DNA of 64,000 nt, taken from contig OX424561.1 of NCBI GenBank assembly GCA_949152475.1, positions 9,052,001 to 9,116,000 on the forward strand. Direction: 5' to 3'. The position numbers and the translations under genes are program-made. Below the pieces are notes generated by a model that did not search any database, was not told the origin of the DNA, and saw only the letters and a list, made by a program, of their open reading frames with translations. Positions 12,614 to 25,210 of this stretch are shown here, in pieces; the stretch's first letter is position 1, and the number at the start of each line of letters is the position of its first letter. This stretch comes from Terebella lapidaria (taxonomy: Eukaryota; Annelida; Polychaeta; Terebellida; Terebellidae).

Positions 12614-14079
12614 AGGGCTCCTAGAGCCCTGGGGACGATTTCCATGGGGAGGCCTGGGCTGGGAGAGACAAGTTGCTGACTCGGGGGCGTACGCCCTGTG
12701 GATCGCCAGTTCTCTCCCTTCCCGGGACGTGTGACAGAGGCTCTGGCCAGCATGTCGGACTGTACGGGGTTCCGTCCCCGAGGCAGACCGCGGCTCGCCA
12801 GGCCCCGCCAGTTAACACCGTAGGGATGAACTAGTTTCTGAACGGTGTCCGTAGGCCTGGGAGTGTCGGGTGGGCTGTTACCTGGTTACCGTTAATGCTG
12901 AAGTAGTTACCGTGTCCGCAGCGACCTCCGGTGAGCGGCCCTGCCGCAAGGATCCGGAATAGCGGATGCGCGTCCGCAAGGACTCGGATGAGAGAGGACT
13001 ATCCTCGAGGATCCCGAAGAGCGGACGGTAGTCAATAACTTTACATTATGTATGTAATATAATATTGTAGAATTTTCAGCGTGCTCTCACTCCCCCAAGA
13101 ACCACGCCCCTACATTTACTCTCATGGCCCTTGAAAATATAACCTATTGGGCCTGGTATATAATACTTACATATTACCAACTTTTATTGTGCAAAAAAAA
13201 GCCGCGTCCTTATATCACAATAAATAACGATTCGGAGACAGGTTAACGCATTGATCCGTATTGACGAGTCATTAATTTATGGTATTGACCGATCGTGAGG
13301 GACATTTGAACAGCGGTCAGACAGTTCCGATGTGGGCCCCGGTACGTCCCGGTGGATATTTCCCAATGGTCCGGGGTATACCGGGGACTACCGGGACGAT
13401 TTTGGCAAAACAATTAGTTGCAGTCACATATTCCCGGACATATACACGATAGCCCCGGTCTGTGTCATGATCAAGTCCAACAGACCAAGGTGTATTCCCG
13501 ATGTGTCAGGGTTTAGCCAAGGTTTACCCCCGTTATTTCACGGTATAATCACGGTTTCCCACGGTGTCACCCAGGTATTAGGGACATCCGGAGTTCCACG
13601 TTTAAACCCACGTTTATTCAATCGTGCCTCCGTACGACTAAATTTACGTTTATGGAAGGGAGCCTCGTTATTTCATACCTCAGTGGATACCGGATAATCG
13701 CCATGTACACTGTGTCAAAGCCATACAAAACAAATTGATTCGTGTTATAGTAGTCATTTAATCTTCAACGAATTGAAACAAATTCCAAAGTATCTCAAAT
13801 TAACCAAATGACTAAAAAAAGGGTTACAGGAGAAATGTTTATTGTTAATTCACCACTGTTTTTTCCCACCAAAACTGACTTCCCATATGTATGTGTCAAT
13901 ATTTAAACTCGACCTTGAAGTGTACCAGGGTAACACCAGTTTACTCCATACAACTCTCATTATGAAGGAAAACGTGGATGAAAATTGTCAATTCCCCAAA
14001 CTGTTTTTACTATAATATGTTTGTTACTGAACAATTACTAAAATTCACTGAAATATTTTCACCAATTCGATCAAATTGG

Positions 14080-14290
14080 TTAAAATCAGATTTGTCGCCA
14101 ATCACAGAACGGCGATTCAAGGGAAACGAAACGTATAGGTTCTACACTTCATTGGAGTACATAAGGAGAGTCCTATACATGAACCATAGAATAGGTTATT
14201 GGGCAGATTTGATAAAATGACCTCTAATTTCTAGAATTTGTCATTCTTCAACGAAAATGGAGGCCATTTTGAGAAAAAAGTAAAATCAAA
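14080..14290. repeat. Fragment of the tandem-core repeat family
   Basis: The words cggcgattcaagggaaacga and a following tacataaggagag match the conserved non-core part of the elements at 51760 and 57310. The segment ends with aaaatggaggccattttgag, also typical of that family. It is degraded. Confidence 0.5.
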
Positions 14291-14624
14291 TCAAATTCTA
14301 AACGAAAATCTTGAATTATAATCTCTCCCAACTCACCCCCCCCCCCCCCCCCCCAATTTTCAGAAATATTAAACGATAACAATGTGGATGACTGCTTGAC
14401 AATCATTTTGGTCTGCACAGTCCTCCTTGTATACTTCATCCTCATCAGACAGTGATTAGTGACATCTATGTTATACATAATAGAGTGACGAATTGTGCTG
14501 TTAGATTCATCAGATGTTGAGACCCACATGTACTTCACAACACGGTCTGGTATGTATTTCACGCTGTGCGTTAAGAAAACAATACATATATATTATTAGC
14601 TTGCATTATGTTATCAGAATGTAC

Positions 14625-16014
14625 TGTAACGGGTTTGCACCCTTCTGTGACGTCTTGATAAACCGGTTTTCTAGGGAGGTGGGCGAGTTGTTATTTAACC
14701 GGAGCTGAAACGGTAAAACTCCGGGAAACTGCTACTGCTGTACGGTTGAACTCCGGCTAGAAGTCTCTTAAGGTTGGTAGCGTGGTCTGGAATGGACCTC
14801 TTAACCGTTGTCCGACTGCTAATCTGCAACTGCACCTGTAAAGTAAGGATCCGGAGGCGTTTCCGTCTCCGGGTACTGCAACTGCTCCGTCGGGATACCG
14901 CTTTACTGCAACAGATCCGTCGTTTTCCGTCTTACTGCAAACTGCGACTGCGCCTGGAATAAAGAATCCGGGAACGTTGCCGTTTCCGAATACTGCAACC
15001 GCTCTGCCAGGTTCCGCCGCACTGCAATCTGCTCCGGTTGGCTCCGCCTCACCGCAACCTGCGACTGCACCTGAAATGGAGTATCTCGGAAGTGTTCTCA
15101 CTTCCGCTTACCGCAACCGCTCCGTCAGGTACTGCCTCTGCAACTCCGTCGTCCGGTACCGCCTCTGCAACTGCTTTGTCGTTCCCGTCTCCGCAACTGC
15201 TCTGTCCGATACCGCCTCCGTAGTTGCTCCGTTGAATTCCACCTCCGTCTCCGTCTCCGTCTCCTTCCTCGGTGATCTGGGTTCTTAGATCACCCTAAGA
15301 CGTCGTTACAACTTGGTCTTAACCGACTGTGGTCTTATCTCCCTTCACTCCGTATTACTTTCTTTTCCGGTGAACTAACTTTATTATAAATTCCAGTTCC
15401 CTAACGAACACGGAAAAACAACTCGGTTGAAGTTTTCATGTTTATTTTCCAAGTGCACAGTCGGAAGACTTAACTGCTATCATCTGGATGACTCTATCCG
15501 GAACAAGGGAGTACTCTGCTATGGGAGAAGGGGTCTGCACAGGTCGACGTCAGGACACCAACTCCGCCGTCCGCTGTGAAGCGGGGGCTTTTATAGACCT
15601 GAGACCCACGTCACGTGACCAACCTATTGTGACGTCATAGTCCGCCAAAACACTGATATTTTCCGGATTTCTAAAAACACTCTAGAACCAATCAGTGGCT
15701 GACACGTCACCTTTTAAACCGAAAACGAGGCTGATCACATGACCTTCCGGAAATAACGTCATTACGTTTTTGTACTCCATTGTTCCGACTCCGTCTCCGG
15801 TTCCGTCTCCGGTTCCGGCTCCGTCTCCGGCTTTACCAACATCACAAATATACCAAGTTCCGAGACGGAAAACCTTTTAAACATTAACAATACGGAACCG
15901 TAGGAACCTTTAAACACATATACATTTTAATAAACGGTTATTTAACCATAATATCACAAAACACTAACAGAATTACCTAGGGGAAACTTTTGGGTACGCC
16001 CCAAAACCGTTACA
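14625..16014 (-). repeat. LTR of Ty3/Gypsy copy 1
   Basis: It begins tgtaacggg and ends ccgttaca (TG..CA type), about 1390 bp. It contains a CTATAAAAG box, a CACGTG E-box and a TGACGTCA site on the minus strand, as in the other two LTRs. The plus-strand frames inside it are serine, alanine and threonine rich because of a repeated tccgtctccg motif and are not genes. Confidence 0.9.
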
Positions 16015-16299
16015 CTCCCCCTTCCTTAGACTCTGTTCGTCCCGAACAGAACAATATCACATATATACAAATTGTCAACCGTTAAACTGTCCGTAAAATC
16101 AAACACAACTTGTTTCCGTGATCCGGGTACTGGTATCTCTTAACTAGTTTACCGTCACTGTACCCGGATATCTTGCTTGTTCCGTTTCCCACTTTTTAAC
16201 TCTTAATTATACTAGAATCCGGGAAACGGTTCTTCTTTCTTCTCCTTGCGCCGACTTGACTTGCGACGACTTGCGGCGACTTGCGACGACTTGCGACGA

Positions 16300-18174
16300 C
16301 TACTGCCCTCCAGTATCACGGCGCGAACTGCTCCCCGACGGCGGACGAGGTGGAATGGTATTTGGTACCAACGGTCGTCTGAAGCTTGTTCCTCTGGCAT
16401 CAACCGGGAGAAGATCGGGATCATGGAGACTCCACTGGGGCGGGACGTAGAACCCATTCCTGAGGCGTTCGTCCCGGATGGACCAATCTGGAATCCGGAC
16501 GATCTGACGGGTCGGGACGAGACCAAACAGTAACTCTCTCTGCTCCATGATCTCCACGTAGACGCCGGAGTCTCTCATCTCGGCTGGCCCCCACTGCTCC
16601 GGTCCCCAACGTACTGCATAGTATCTGGCGTGCTCCGGGACTGCAGGCGCAAAGACGGAAGCGCTCCGTCCCCCAATATTCACCGGGAAACAATGGGACG
16701 GACACGGTTGAGTTGAAGGACCGCCAAACGGGTAGAATGTGTAGGGTGGACTCTGGGTTGGTGCACGGACTTGGCTCCTCCCGGACCGCTCACTGGAAGA
16801 CTGTCGGGGTCTGGTTTCCACCGGAGACAGGATTCCGGGTGTAGCTCTGGCTTGATCTACCAAGATACTCCTCCGGGCTCTCTGCACATCCACATGGCTT
16901 CGGTCAGATGCAGAAGACTCCATTCCGTCATCCCTAGCCGCTGAACTGGTTCTGCTTCCGGCTACTGCTTGAATGGTTGCCGGTAAAGTTCTCTCCGTGG
17001 ATCCTCGGGTCTCCGTCTCACTGCCAGCTCTGCTCCGGGTTCCGCCTTCCGCTTTGGTCTCCGATCTGCCTCCGGATCTGCCAACGGGTCTGCTGTCCGC
17101 TCGGCTATCTGCTCTGCTATCTGTTCTGCTATCGGCTCGGCTATCTGCTCTGCTATCGGCTCGGCTATCTGCTCTGCTATCTGCTCGGCCGCTGGATCTG
17201 CTTTCTGCTCCGCCTCCGGGCCGGACAATCACGCTGCTCACTGCTCTGCCACTGCTAGTCGTTCTCGGAGGTGGGCTCCGGAAAAGGTCTTCCTCATCGT
17301 CTCTGCTCTGCATTTCCGCAATGTCCGCCACTCCCACTTCTGCCGTTGCTCCGCTGGAGCCTTCCTCCAACAGCCGGAACTTGTAGTCATACACCCCCTT
17401 GCCTTTTCCCTTGACGCTGCCTCCGGAAGACTTGGGTGGGGTGTGTCGTTTCTCCTCTCGGCCACGTTCTCCGCCTCGGTCCTTGGCTCGCTCCGGGCTC
17501 TCCTTCCTATATTCTCGGCGTTGATGGCGTCCGGATTTATCCGGCGAACGGCTGCGACTCCGCTTCTTTCCGCGGTCTCGATCTGCTCCGGTACCTCGAG
17601 ATAGGTCTGGGCTGTTTTTCCGGGAGGTGTTCCGGGAAGAACTCCGGGTCACTGGCGGCTTAACCGGCTTCGGATCCTCCGGGTCCTGCAACTCGTCTTC
17701 ACTTGTCATGATTTTCAGCTCTGCTTCTTCTTCCGAACTGCTCCCCGCCTCCGTGGACGAAACGTCGGCTGCTAGTGTGGCCACCGACTGGGTACCGGAA
17801 CGGTACCGGGTCCTGGACGAAACCGAACCTCCCGACTCCGACTCCGTATCTGACAACTGGTCAAGCCGTGTTACCGGCTTCTTGCTTTTCCGTGGGGTCG
17901 TCTTGGACCGGAGGCTTTTCTCCTCAAACTGCTCTCTGCCAACCCTTAGTCGAATTGGGTTCGCGTCCATTGCGTGTCGGGACTGCAGATGCTTCTGTGT
18001 TCCCTCTTTCCGTCTGCTCCAATGGTCACACTGCGGACAGGCGAAGACGGTGACTTCACTCGTGTGCTGCTCCGTGACATGCCGGAGCAACGTGTGCTTG
18101 CTCTTGAACTCTAGGTTGCAGTCTCCACACCGGTGAGGGCGGGGCTTGCGGGGTGTTGTCTTTACTTTCGGCAT
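16300..18174 (-). CDS. Zinc-finger protein A of Ty3/Gypsy copy 1
   Basis: The 624-residue product is close to that of copy 2 (25211-27070). Two C2H2 fingers lie at residues 16-37 and 46-67. They are followed by an acidic Ser/Glu region, an Arg-Ser rich segment near 190-240, a run of RADS repeats (more units than in copy 2) and a conserved proline-rich C-terminus. It lies between pol and the 3' LTR. It may bind nucleic acid; no function is known. Fossil context: part of a broken element. Confidence 0.75.
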   Translation of the reverse strand: MPKVKTTPRKPRPHRCGDCNLEFKSKHTLLRHVTEQHTSEVTVFACPQCDHWSRRKEGTQKHLQSRHAMDANPIRLRVGREQFEEKSLRSKTTPRKSKKPVTRLDQLSDTESESGGSVSSRTRYRSGTQSVATLAADVSSTEAGSSSEEEAELKIMTSEDELQDPEDPKPVKPPVTRSSSRNTSRKNSPDLSRGTGADRDRGKKRSRSRSPDKSGRHQRREYRKESPERAKDRGGERGREEKRHTPPKSSGGSVKGKGKGVYDYKFRLLEEGSSGATAEVGVADIAEMQSRDDEEDLFRSPPPRTTSSGRAVSSVIVRPGGGAESRSSGRADSRADSRADSRADSRADSRTDSRADSRADSRPVGRSGGRSETKAEGGTRSRAGSETETRGSTERTLPATIQAVAGSRTSSAARDDGMESSASDRSHVDVQRARRSILVDQARATPGILSPVETRPRQSSSERSGRSQVRAPTQSPPYTFYPFGGPSTQPCPSHCFPVNIGGRSASVFAPAVPEHARYYAVRWGPEQWGPAEMRDSGVYVEIMEQRELLFGLVPTRQIVRIPDWSIRDERLRNGFYVPPQWSLHDPDLLPVDARGTSFRRPLVPNTIPPRPPSGSSSRRDTGGQ

Positions 18175-18547
18175 TCTGATTCTCTGCTTTGTGTCGATGT
18201 TGACTCAGCTACAGCAAACTGCCTTCTGCATCCGGTAACAGCTATCTGCCCCCTTTTATAGTCTCTGGAAGTCACGTGACTGGCTTATCTGCTTGGTGAT
18301 TGGCTGCTCAGCAAACTGCAACTCCTCCTGGTGGTCTTCTTGGATAAATAATTTTTTTTTTTTTTTTTTTTCCGTGTTGTTGTTGCTAACTGCCACCGCT
18401 TCTTCTTCTCCGTCTCCGCCAAACTGCCAACCGCCTCCGTCTACTGCTACTCCGCCATCCGCCTCCGTCCACTGCTACTCTGCCAACCGCCTCCGTCAAC
18501 CGCTACTCCGCCATCCGCCTCCGTCAACCGCTACTCTGCCATCCGCC

Positions 18548-19249
18548 TCAGGGTTCCTCCTCATCCGCGGTGTGGTACTCGGAAGTCTCCGATTCCGTGT
18601 CCGGGGTGGGAGAAGGTGGTTTATACTCCCACACCCTGATCTCTGCCTCCCAGTCTTCCGCCGGCTGAACTTCCTCTTCCGGTTCCGTCGATATTACCAG
18701 TTCCGGTTCCCAATCTTCCGGAGGTGAGTCTTCCGCTGCCCTAAGACAGCCCTGCGGATCCGGAACCCAACCTGGTGGATCGATCGGTTCCGGCTGTTCG
18801 ATGGGAGCGGCTGCTCCGGCATCCCAGTCAGGTCCAAACGGAAGCTGGTCCACATAAGTTTCCGGAACTGGATTCTCCCTGGGAGACTGAGTGCAGAATC
18901 TCCGGAACCGCTTTCGCCGGGACTGCATTGCTGTTCCCCGCCAGGCCGAATCAAAGGTTCCCACATGGTTGAGGGTTGCCTCGTCCTGAGGAGGACGGTT
19001 CCCGGAAGGATACTTCCAGCCGTGCATCTCCCGGAGATGTCGCCTAAGGTCGTTCGCCCGGTTGCCGTAGAAGGCACACAAACAGCAATGATATCTCTGG
19101 GCTGGGCACACATGCCGTCTCCTGTCCATCGCACTCTCGAACATCCGGTCACACCGCTTACACAGCCGGCTATAATCCAGTGGCTGAGGGCTTGCCCAAT
19201 CTCTGCTCCGGCCGCGATCTTGTCTTTCAAGGAACGCCGAGTAGGCCAT
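18548..19249 (-). CDS. Zinc-finger protein B of Ty3/Gypsy copy 1
   Basis: The 233-residue product is related to the 254-residue one of copy 2 (27386-28150). The N-terminus carries a CCHC-like finger (LCKRCDRMFE) and a C2H2 finger (HCCLCAFYG..RRHLREMH). The C-terminus is acidic and varies between copies. Its function is unknown. It stands upstream of the protein A gene in the same direction. Confidence 0.7.
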   Translation of the reverse strand: MAYSAFLERQDRGRSRDWASPQPLDYSRLCKRCDRMFESAMDRRRHVCPAQRYHCCLCAFYGNRANDLRRHLREMHGWKYPSGNRPPQDEATLNHVGTFDSAWRGTAMQSRRKRFRRFCTQSPRENPVPETYVDQLPFGPDWDAGAAAPIEQPEPIDPPGWVPDPQGCLRAAEDSPPEDWEPELVISTEPEEEVQPAEDWEAEIRVWEYKPPSPTPDTESETSEYHTADEEEP

Positions 19250-20299
19250 TCCGGAAAGCCGGGAAACTGAAGTTGTCGATCTACTGCACCGCTTTTACTG
19301 CACCGCTTCTGCACCGCTTCTGCACCGCTTCTCCGGACTGGTGGTCTTCCGGGAAACACTTAGTCGTTTTTCACTGCAAAACCTGCCGCTGCCGGAAAAT
19401 GCTGGACTTGATTCGATTCCGCCAAACTTTGTCTGCGATGTGCACAGCTCGAGGTCTGCTCTCCAACTGCTGTCAGAGCCCGATTTCAAGGCCCTTTTAT
19501 ACCCTTTCTGCTCACGTGACTTGAAAAGCTCCACGCTGATTGGCTGCCTCAGGAGTGACGTCACAATTATGCAAAAACTCAACCGTTAACCGAGAGGTGT
19601 CCGTCTCCGGCTCAACCGGCTTCTCCGGGTTTTTCCGGCTCCCTTTCAACTGCTTCTCCGAGCGAAGTATCTGCAATTTTGAAGTATCTCTGCCATCAGG
19701 AGGGTTGAATAGAGTCCCAGCCAGTTGAATCTGCCTGCCAGACGAACATCATCTGTTTCCGCCATCTGTACTGCTTCTTCAACTGCATATCTGCTCACTG
19801 GTATTACTGCTTGTCGACACTGGAAACTGCATACATTCTTGTCCAGAAGGAGGGCCCTTCCTATCTGGAATGATGTTTCACCGCTTCTGTCGATCTGCAG
19901 CCGGTTTGCTGTCTCTGCTAAGTGGAAACTCCGGTTGGTTGACTACAGCCGGAAAACTTTTCCGTCTTAATTCTCTGAATACGGAAGACGTGTAGCTGCT
20001 TCTCTGGAGATACTAGACCGCTAAACCAGGTTCTTCTGGACCCCTGGCCACTACTCTGGACTGGTTGACTATGCTCTCAACCCAGTCAGAACCTCTAGGA
20101 TGTCTCTATCCGGTCTCTGCACCGCTTTCTGCTCTGCTTCCTTTCTCCGCCCTGTTTCCGGAACCAGCACTTGCTCACTGTTCCGACTTCTTGCGGTCGC
20201 TCTCTGCCGGAACTCAACGTTTTACCAGGGTCTCAGCTATCTCCTTCTCCTGCTCTACAGCTCACTCCGTCTTCTCATATTTCTTCGTCCTCTGCGGCT

Positions 20300-22412
20300 T
20301 TACTCCGAGTCCGTATCCGACTCAGAGACCGTCTGTTCCGTCTCCGGAACACTACTCTGCTTCGGCGGCTCCGTCTGCCTCCAGGAATCCGCCATTCTCC
20401 GCTTCATCCATCTCGTATGCTTGACACCATTATACGGTTTCAGCAAATCGAAGTGAACCACCTTCTGCCGAGTTTCACTCTCTGCAATCTCGTAGGTCAC
20501 GTCGGTAAATCTGCGCAGCACTAGCTTTGGACCGCTCCACTTCCTCTGCAACTTGGGTGCCTTGCCCTTCTTCCGTGTTTTGACCGCCATCCACACACGG
20601 TCTCCTGGCTGGAACTGATTGTCGACCTTCCTCCGGTTGTACAGCTTCTTCTGCCGTTCCATCTCTCTGCCAGATTTCGCTCGAACCGCCTTGTATACCG
20701 CTTCTAGTCGCTCCCGGAGCTGACTGCCATACTCTGTTACTTCTGCTGTTGATTCTCCCGGCGGCCTGCCAATCAGTAACTCTACCGGAGTGTTGACTTC
20801 TCTGCCCAGCATCAGCAAATTGGGACTCTGCCCGGTTGTCTCCTGCGGGGTACTCCGGTAAGCTGCCATCGCCAACGGAACTAGCTGATCCCAGTTGGTC
20901 TGCCGCTCGCTTACGTATAGGCTCAGGATCTGCTGCAGTGTCCGGTTGAATCGCTCAATGAAACCGTCCGACTGAGGTCGGAAAGCGGTTGTCCGTGTCT
21001 TGTGAATCCCCAGGATTCTGCAAACATTTCTCAGCAAGTCGGACTCGAAATTTCTGCCTTGGTCGGTGTGGATCTCCATCGGGATACCATATCGCGCTGC
21101 AAACTGGTTGACGAATATGTCCGCAACCGTCACCGCTTCCTGATTCGGCATCGGGTAAGCCTCTACCCACTTGGTGAAGTAATCACCGATTACTAAGATG
21201 TACCGGTTCCCCCGGGTGGATTTAGGTAATGGACCCATCACGTCCATTGCCACCCTCTCCATGGACGCTCCAACCCGGTATTTCTGCATCGGAGATCGTT
21301 TCAAGTTCTGCATACTTCTTGACGCAAATTCGTCACAGCTCAGCACCCACTGCTTTATGTCCCGCATCATAGCCGGCCAGAAATACCGCCTCCGAATGCT
21401 AGCCGCCATCCTTCTGCTTCCGAGGTGTCCTCCCGTCCGGCTCTGATGGGCCAGACGGAAAATCTCCTGTCTCAGCTCCTTCGGGGTTATTAACTGCATT
21501 CGGCTGGTTCCTTCTGCCGTTTTCCATTTCCGGTAGACTACTCCGTCGACTTTCAGCAAGGTCTTCCGCATCCCGTACAGCACTTTCTCCTCGCTGCTCG
21601 TGCTGAAAAAGTCTGCACTGCCAGCTGTACCGCCCCCGTCGATCAGCGACGTCACCAGTGGGTACCAAGGTTCTGCTTGCTGCCTTCTCCGCAAATCATC
21701 TGGTCGATATTTCTGCCCCAGCACAGTATCCTGGTCCGCATTTTCCGCCAGCCTAATCTGCTCTGCAACCGCATCCGCTTTTCCTGGAACTGGAAAAGCG
21801 GATCCATCCCGACCTGCCAGTAGCCACTGGTCAGGTCGAGAGTGGAGAACCATTTGGCGTCTGCACAGGCTGCTATGGTGTCGTCTATTCTCGGCAACGG
21901 ATAAGCATCTTTCTCCGTGACTGCATTTAACCGCCGGTAATCGACACAGAACCGGGTGGTCCCATCCTTTTTCTTTACGAGAACAATCGGGGAAGCCCAC
22001 GGACTGCTACTTTCTTCAATGACGTTCTTGTCTTTCATCTCCTGAATCAGACTGCTCACCAGCTCTCTCTTGTCTGGCGGAATTCGTCTGGTTGGCTGCT
22101 TAATCGGCCGGTGACTGCCCGTGTTTATCTGATGTTGTACCTCGTTGGTCTGCCCCAGTTCTCCGGCATCATTACTGAAGGTCGGCTTATTCCGAAATAG
22201 GAGGTCGGTTACTCTCTCGCGAAAATGACTCGGCACTGCATCCTGGGTCTGCTCTGCTAACTGCCGCAGCTTCTCATACCCGCTCCAATTCCGCCCGGCC
22301 TCCGACTCCGTGGAAATCTGCACCTTCCTGCTCCGCTCCGCCAACGGCACAACACTGCAACCGGCTGCTAAGGTGGTCATCGTCGCCAACTGCGCCCCTT
22401 TCTTGATGATTA
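20300..22412 (-). pseudogene. pol remnant of Ty3/Gypsy copy 1
   Basis: Minus-strand frames match parts of the pol of copy 2: an early reverse-transcriptase part, and the integrase with its zinc-binding and catalytic regions and a C-terminal chromatin-proximal tail. It is broken and treated as a fossil. Confidence 0.85.
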
Positions 22413-22615
22413 AGTCACGGCACCGTCACGATATTCTGAATTTCCCCGGTATATCACGGTAAGCCCTATGTATGCATGTATACGCATCTATCCGTTTCGC
22501 CGTAAATGTTTTTAACCACGCAAATGTTACACCTGAAACAATATATTGTGAGCACATTTTGTTGATATGAAAACCTTGAGTGATATTTCGTTTGTAAATG
22601 ACTACTCATATATGA

Positions 22616-23333
22616 CAGGGGCGGGTATAGGATTTTGGGAAAGAGGGCCGAAACCCTTGATCGATATAACGGCGAGCGAAGCAAGCCCCTGTCAGCTGGG
22701 GTCTGGGGCTCTTCTAGGTCCAATTTCCATGGTCATGGAGAGCAGGGCTCCAGAAGTTGAAGCGATATGCATGACCATTGATGTGTTTTAGAGAAAACCT
22801 TTGGTCCATTTTCCATTCCCCTGAAGAGTTTTTGCATTCGGGTCAGATCTAGGATTTTGAGGGAAGACCCGTTTGTGGAATGGTGCTAAGCGAGCTGAAG
22901 GAAGCCGTTGTCAGCCGGGGGTCTGGGTACCGCTCGAAGACCCCAGAAGCTTGAGGTATTTGCGTGCCTAATACAGCATCCCAGAGCTCTCCTGAGTCTT
23001 ATTATCAAGCATTACTTCACACCCATAAATGCATAATCACTTTAGTTGAAATAAAATATAGCATCAAATATTACTTGATTTTGGACCCCACCAAAGAATT
23101 CATCATTCATGCTCTCAATTCATTTATAGAAGGTGAAGGTCATAAAATACTTCCACTGAGAACAAGTGGGTTGGCTGTAGAGCGAACACACTGCTCGCGA
23201 CATGGTGCCCCAGAAGCAAAAGCTACTTCCCGGTGTAATTTTTCTTGAAAACACTTCCTTCCCTCTCTTTTTTCCCCATTTTCAAGGCCCTTGCCCCCCC
23301 CCCCCCCCAAAAAAAAAAAAAAACCCGCCCCTG
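22616..23333. mobile_element. Non-autonomous DNA transposon with CAGGGGCGGG ends (hAT-like)
   Basis: The ends caggggcgggt and acccgcccctg are perfect inverted repeats, 718 bp apart. CAGGG-type ends are usual for hAT elements. The flanks (tatga, tatgg) are similar but no clear 8-bp duplication is visible. Inside are two related gtctggg-containing blocks with gcgagcgaagcaagcccc-like words. A run of 17 C followed by 14 A sits near the right end. No transposase was found. Confidence 0.5.
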
Positions 23334-23537
23334 TATGGAACTAACTTGGCAATCAATTTAATAAAAGATATTGAAACCAGACACAGGGATTGTTGAGACA
23401 TTCTCAGAAATATCGTTCACAAGTCAAATATGTATTTACATCTATGTGTGCTCCACATGTAGGCCTACATGTACACGGCATATGCAGAATATGTTGATCA
23501 CGAAAATAGGTCCCGGTAGTATCCGTGGTATACTTAT

Positions 23538-24925
23538 TGTAACGGGTTTGAACCCTTCTGTGACGTCTTGATGAACCGGTTTTCTAGGGAGGTGGGTGAG
23601 TTGTTGTTTAACCGGAGCTGAAACGGTAAAACTCCGGGAAACTGCTACTGTTGTACGGTTGAACTCCGGCTAGAAGTCTCTAAGGTTGGTAGCGTGGTCT
23701 GGAATGGACCTCTTAACCGTTGTCCGACTGCTAATCTGCAACTGCACCTGTATAGTAAGGATCCGGAGGCGATTCCGTCTCCGGGTACTGCAACTGCTCC
23801 GTCGGGAAACCGCTTTACTGCAACAGCTCCGTCGTTTTCCGTCTTACTGCAAGCTGCGACTGCGCCTGGAATAAAGAATCCAGGAACGTTGCCGTTTCCG
23901 AATACTGCAACCGCTCTGCCAGGTTCCGCCGCACTGCAATCTGCTCCGGTTGGCTCCGCCTCACTGCAACCTGGTACCGCACCTGAAATGGAGTATCTCG
24001 GAAGTGTTCCCACTTCCGGTTACCGCAACCGCTTCGTCAGGTACTGCCTCTGCAACTCCGTCGTCCGGTACCGCCTCTGCAACTGCTTCGTCGTTCCCGT
24101 CTCTGCAACTGCTCCGTCCGATACCGCCTCCGTAGTTGCTCCGTTGAATTCCACCTCCGTCTCCGTCTCCGTCTCCTTCCTCGGTGATCTGGGTTCTTAG
24201 ATCACCCTAAGACGTCTTTACAACTTGGTCTTAACCGACTGTAGTCTTATCTCCCTTTACTCCGTATAACTGTCTTTTCCGGGAAACTAACTTTATTATA
24301 ACTTCCAGTTCCCTAACGAACACGGAAAAACAACTCGGTTGAAGTTTTCATGTTTATTTTCCAAGTTCACAGTCGGAAGACTTAACTGCTATCATCTGGA
24401 TGACTCTATCCGGAACAAGGGAGTACTCTGCTATGGGAGAAGGGGTCTGCACAGGTCGACGTCAGGACACCAACTCCGCCGTCCGCTGTGAAGCGGGGGC
24501 TTTTATAGACCTGAGACCCATGTCACGTGACCAACCTATTGTGACGTCATAGTCCGCCAAAACACTGATATTTTCCGGATTTCTAAAAACACTCTAGAAC
24601 CAATCAGTGGCTGACACGTCACCTTTTAAACCGAAAACGAGGCTGATCACATGACCTTCCGGAAATAACGTCATTACGTTTTTGTACTCCATTGTTCCGG
24701 CTCCGTGTCCGGTTCCGTCTCCGTCTCCGGATCCGTCTCCGGCTTTACCAACATCATAAATTACTAAGTTCCGAGACGGAAAACCTTTAAAACATTAACA
24801 ATACGGAACCGTATGAACCTTTAAACACATATACACCCTAATAAACGGTTATTTAACCATAATATCACAAAATACTAACATAATTACCTAGGGGAAACCT
24901 TTGGGTACGCCCCAAAACCGTTACA
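23538..24925 (-). repeat. 3' LTR of Ty3/Gypsy copy 2
   Basis: TG..CA LTR of 1388 bp. Minus-strand signals are TGACGTCA (24542-24549), CACGTG (24524-24529), a TATAAAAG box (24500-24507) and AATAAA (24353-24358). They place U3 at the high-coordinate side and a U5 of roughly 790 bp at the low side. Confidence 0.9.
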
Positions 24926-24938
24926 CTCCCCCTTCCTT
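24926..24938 (-). other. Polypurine tract of Ty3/Gypsy copy 2
   Basis: On the minus strand the 13 bases directly before the 3' LTR are all purines (aaggaagggggag). This is the expected place of the plus-strand primer of an LTR element. Confidence 0.75.
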
Positions 24939-25210
24939 AGACTCTGTTCGTCCCGAACAGAACAATATCACATATATACAAATTGTCAACCGTTAAACTG
25001 TCCGTAAAATCAAACACAACTTGTCTCCGTGATCCGGGTACTGGTATCTCTTAACTAGTTTACCGTCACTGTTCCCGGATATCTTGCTTGTTCCGTTTCC
25101 CACTTTTTAATTCTTAATTATACTAGAATCCGGGAAACGGTTCTTCTTTCTTCTCCTTGCGCCGACTTGACTTGCGACGACTTGCGACGACTTGCGACGA
25201 CTTGCGACGA

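Larger units (their letters stand above)
10676..14624. other. Non-coding stretch between gene 1 exon 2 and LTR element 1
   Basis: No convincing gene is seen. If the distant first exon is right, this is part of the gene 1 intron. It contains a GC-rich island near 12340-13030, a short candidate ORF at 12464, a CCGG-rich stretch near 13330-13600, a fragment of the tandem-core family near 14080-14290 and a poly-C run at 14336-14354. Confidence 0.5.
14625..22412 (-). mobile_element. Ty3/Gypsy LTR element, copy 1, broken
   Basis: This is an older, broken relative of the element at 23538-36059, in the same orientation. One LTR is present (14625-16014), at the 3' end of the element. It is followed inward by the two zinc-finger genes and part of pol. 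No gag and no second LTR were recognised, and at least two large breaks separate it from a whole copy. Its LTR differs from the two LTRs of copy 2 at scattered sites, so it comes from a different and probably earlier insertion. Confidence 0.9.

Noticed and set aside
16973-17386. Leu/Ser-rich ORFs on the plus strand over the zinc-finger genes
   Set aside because: Shadows of the RADS-repeat coding region on the opposite strand.
23694-24200. Plus-strand ORF of 168 residues in the LTR, also at 34828 and 14977
   Set aside because: Antisense to the LTR and made of repeated tccgtctccg words; no homology and no start context.
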